NCBI GenBank assembly: GCA_022793145.1 | Contig: JAAWCI010000044.1 | Location: forward strand, 1 to 9,930 | DNA length: 9,930 nt | Direction: 5' to 3' | Source of the DNA: Bacilli bacterium | GTDB lineage: Bacteria > Bacillota_I > Bacilli_A > RF39 > UBA660 | Part shown: positions 8,488 to 9,930 of the stretch, one piece after another | Layout of the letters: every line of letters begins with the position of its first letter | How positions within the stretch are numbered: the stretch's first letter is position 1 | The notes under the pieces: generated by a model | Told to the model about the DNA's origin: nothing | Databases searched by the model: none | The model's input: the letters and a program-made list of their open reading frames with translations, nothing else | Translations under genes and position numbers: made by a program

Positions 8488-9478
8488 ACTGTTTATTTAA
8501 TTCTTCAAGTACATGTCTCATAATATCTATTCGGCCTCTTCCACTTACTACTTGTACCAAATCAAATCCTGGTCTTCGATTTCCTTCAATAATAATTGGA
8601 CCTTTATCAGTAATTGCAACATCCCAGCCCACAACCAATATTTTATCACTTTCTAATGCTGCTTCTTTTACTACTTTTTTTACTTCTTCAAAATAAGGAA
8701 GCTGAAAACCAGTTATTTCAATATTCGTTTTAGGATGATGTGTATACTGATTTAAATCTTTATCAAGTGCTGGTTGCGTTAATCTTCCAGTATCTAAGTC
8801 TATTCCAGTTCCCATGCCTCCAGCATGAAAATTATCCACACTATTAATTCCATTTCCTATTCGAAGTCCAGCCCATAATATTTCAGGAGTGCCATGATTA
8901 TTAAAGGTCATAACACGCAAAGTATTACAAGATTTATCACACAAACCATTTAAGTCTTTATGTTGTGATACTACTTCTTCCAAAAAGATTCTGTTATTTT
9001 TACATTCTTCATAATATACTTCTATCTCTTTTATATCACTACTATTTACTTTTAAAACTGCTGCTCCTCCTAATCCATCATAAGGCTTACTCATAAATGT
9101 TTGATGCTTTTTTAAAAATTGTTTTAGTTCCTCTAATGTACATCTTTCTGGAACTATAAAATCTCTTTTGGTATATTTAGAAAAATCCTCTAAAAAGTCT
9201 GGCTTTATTGTATATCTTTTTTTGTATTTGCTTGGGCTCACCGTTTCATAAAATTCGTTCTGTTTTCTAACTCCTACATATTCTTTTCTTTCTTGCTTAT
9301 TTTTTTTATAAAACTCATAATTAAGATAATCTGTTAAAGCCATTCCATATTTTAAAATACTATAATATGTGTCACATAAAAGATAGGGATAGCTTCTATG
9401 TTCTTTCTTTGCAATTTTTTTTAATTTTTCTTTAAACCCTTTATAATTCGCACTAAAAATATATGAATAAAATGCCAT
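8486..9478 (-). CDS. Sugar-transfer-associated ATP-grasp protein
   Basis: The 330-aa product matches the ATPgrasp_ST type (sugar-transfer associated ATP-grasp), enzymes expected to form an amide or similar bond through an acyl-phosphate. After a basic N-terminal region (1-105) come the ATP-binding lysine segment MSKPYDGLGGAAV (129-141, Lys131), FLEEVVSQH (165-173), LRVMTFN (187-193), the family-typical DNFHAGGMGTGID (215-227) and the metal-binding end GWDVAI (284-289) and IIEGNRRPGFD (296-306; Glu298, Asn300). No membrane span is seen. The in-frame ATG at 9496 overlaps the promoter -10; AGGTGAT (9482-9488) lies 3 nt before the ATG at 9478, which is therefore the start. The gene stands alone, without the glycosyltransferases often found with the family, and is divergent from the collagen-like gene. 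Substrate unknown. Confidence 0.85.
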   Translation of the reverse strand: MAFYSYIFSANYKGFKEKLKKIAKKEHRSYPYLLCDTYYSILKYGMALTDYLNYEFYKKNKQERKEYVGVRKQNEFYETVSPSKYKKRYTIKPDFLEDFSKYTKRDFIVPERCTLEELKQFLKKHQTFMSKPYDGLGGAAVLKVNSSDIKEIEVYYEECKNNRIFLEEVVSQHKDLNGLCDKSCNTLRVMTFNNHGTPEILWAGLRIGNGINSVDNFHAGGMGTGIDLDTGRLTQPALDKDLNQYTHHPKTNIEITGFQLPYFEEVKKVVKEAALESDKILVVGWDVAITDKGPIIIEGNRRPGFDLVQVVSGRGRIDIMRHVLEELNKQ

Positions 9479-9494
9479 AGTATCACCTATTTTC

Positions 9495-9503
9495 ATTATA
9501 ACA
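9495..9503 (-). promoter_or_regulatory. Extended -10 promoter of the ATP-grasp gene
   Basis: On the minus strand TGTTATAAT (9503-9495) is a perfect extended -10. The -35 position at 17-nt spacing reads GATAAA, which is poor. The predicted +1 is about 9488, the first base of the AGGTGAT ribosome binding site, giving a leader of about 10 nt and excluding the upstream in-frame ATG at 9496 as start. Confidence 0.55.
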
Positions 9504-9628
9504 TTTATTTTTCAAATTTTATCACAAAATTTCTAATGATAATTTATACATAGGATTGTTTTACTATGATAGATGCTCATTCAAAATATTTAAAACTACA
9601 TAAAATATAAAGAAAGGAGGATAATCAC

Positions 9629-9930
9629 ATGGATTATTGTAACCAACAAAATTGTCAAAAAGCAATGGAAAAAATTCAACATGATAGTCAATTTAAACCA
9701 AATTGTTGCTGCTTTAATAATTTAATAGGTCCAACAGGCCCTACTGGTCCTACTGGGCCTTCAACTGGTCCAACAGGCCCTACTGGTGCCACTGGTCCTA
9801 CTGGTGCCACTGGAGCTACTGGTCCTACCGGACCTCAAGGTCTTCAAGGTATCCAAGGACTTCTTGGTTCTACTGGTCCTACTGGTGCCACTGGAGCTAC
9901 TGGTCCTACCGGACCTCAAGGTCTTCAAGG
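9629..9930 (+). CDS. Collagen-like Gly-X-Thr repeat protein, N-terminal part
   Basis: The frame is open to the window end, giving 100 residues of a longer protein. Residues 1-33 form a polar head with five cysteines (Cys4, Cys9 and a CCC cluster at 26-28) and no signal peptide or membrane span. From Gly34 a collagen-like array begins: 22 Gly-led units, mostly GPT and GAT, later [12 protein letters not shown] and GST. One unit is four residues (GPST, 43-46), breaking triple-helix register. AAAGGAGG (9613-9620) lies 8 nt before the ATG, the strongest ribosome binding site in the window. Base composition is clearly more GC-rich than neighbouring genes. Bacterial proteins of this type (BclA-like) coat spores or cell surfaces and are often glycosylated on Thr; that role here is inference. 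The C-terminal domain is outside the window. Confidence 0.9.
   Translation, partial: MDYCNQQNCQKAMEKIQHDSQFKPNCCCFNNLIGPTGPTGPTGPSTGPTGPTGATGPTGATGATGPTGPQGLQGIQGLLGSTGPTGATGATGPTGPQGLQ
9791..9930 (+). repeat. 81-bp-period tandem repeat in the collagen-like gene
   Basis: 59 nt at 9791-9849 recur without a mismatch at 9872-9930, a period of 81 nt, or nine Gly-X-Y triplets ([27 protein letters not shown], then again). The second copy reaches the window edge and may continue. Identity at synonymous positions points to recent duplication or ongoing homogenisation rather than selection on protein alone. Confidence 0.9.

Noticed and set aside
6510..8696. Antisense frames across the ABC operon and ATP-grasp gene (6510-6749, 7815-8075, 8226-8411, 8415-8696).
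   Set aside because: No domain, no ribosome binding site, and each is fully or mostly explained as a shadow of the coding strand.
5878..9536. Identical 15-mer TCACAAAATTTCTAA at 5878-5892 and 9522-9536, both in divergent promoter regions.
   Set aside because: In roughly 70% AT sequence, a rough estimate gives about one 15-nt match by chance in 10 kb, and the distance to the -10 differs at the two sites (28 and 21 nt). Not enough for a regulatory motif.
9549..9556. CATAGGAT resembling a sigma-K -10 (CATAnnnT) upstream of the collagen-like gene.
   Set aside because: No AC -35 element at 16-17 nt spacing, and such a short pattern is common by chance. No vegetative promoter there is convincing either; TATGAT at 9565-9570 lacks a -35.
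9728..9930. Regular short repeats that could be mistaken for a CRISPR array or satellite.
   Set aside because: They are in-frame codons for Gly-X-Y triplets behind a strong ribosome binding site, with no unique spacers.

Overview
The window comes from a strongly AT-rich Bacillota chromosome. Short intergenic gaps, GGTGAT or AGGAGG ribosome binding sites, a PcrA-type helicase and a (Gly-Pro-Thr)n collagen-like protein fit a low-GC Bacilli-type or gut-associated lineage. The standard code is used: TGA acts as a stop and Trp is TGG, so it is not a Mycoplasma/Spiroplasma-type code. No species can be named from the sequence.

Layout. 1-180 is a tail region with a weak hairpin and no assignable gene. 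181-2160 (minus) is ligA, the NAD+-dependent DNA ligase. It is transcribed divergently from a small Xre-type HTH regulator (2426-2671, plus). That regulator converges on a minus-strand operon through a shared bidirectional terminator. The operon reads pcrA (5826-3733), then a 54-codon single-span membrane protein (3724-3560), then galU (3563-2706), with touching or overlapping gene junctions. Divergent from pcrA is a three-gene plus-strand ABC importer operon: NMT1/SsuA-type binding protein (5969-6961), ATPase (6954-7700) and permease (7693-8478), each junction overlapping by 8 nt. A second bidirectional terminator separates it from a minus-strand sugar-transfer-associated ATP-grasp protein (9478-8486). 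Divergent from that, at the right edge, is the start of a collagen-like protein (9629 onward, cut off by the window end).

How the genes relate. ligA and pcrA are genome-maintenance genes that are adjacent in many Bacillota; here galU, a tiny membrane protein and a regulator lie between them. galU supplies UDP-glucose for envelope glycans, and the ATP-grasp and collagen-like genes also point to the cell surface. The ABC operon is a complete importer whose substrate cannot be fixed from sequence.

Most notable: (i) the small membrane-protein gene wedged between pcrA and galU; (ii) three minus-strand promoters (ligA, pcrA, ATP-grasp) sharing one compact design, an extended -10 followed 6-7 nt later by GGTGA(T), so the predicted transcript begins at or next to its own Shine-Dalgarno; (iii) two convergent terminators whose arms reach the stop codons; (iv) the Cys-rich head and 81-bp-period repeat of the collagen-like protein. 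I found no convincing wholly new multi-gene system.
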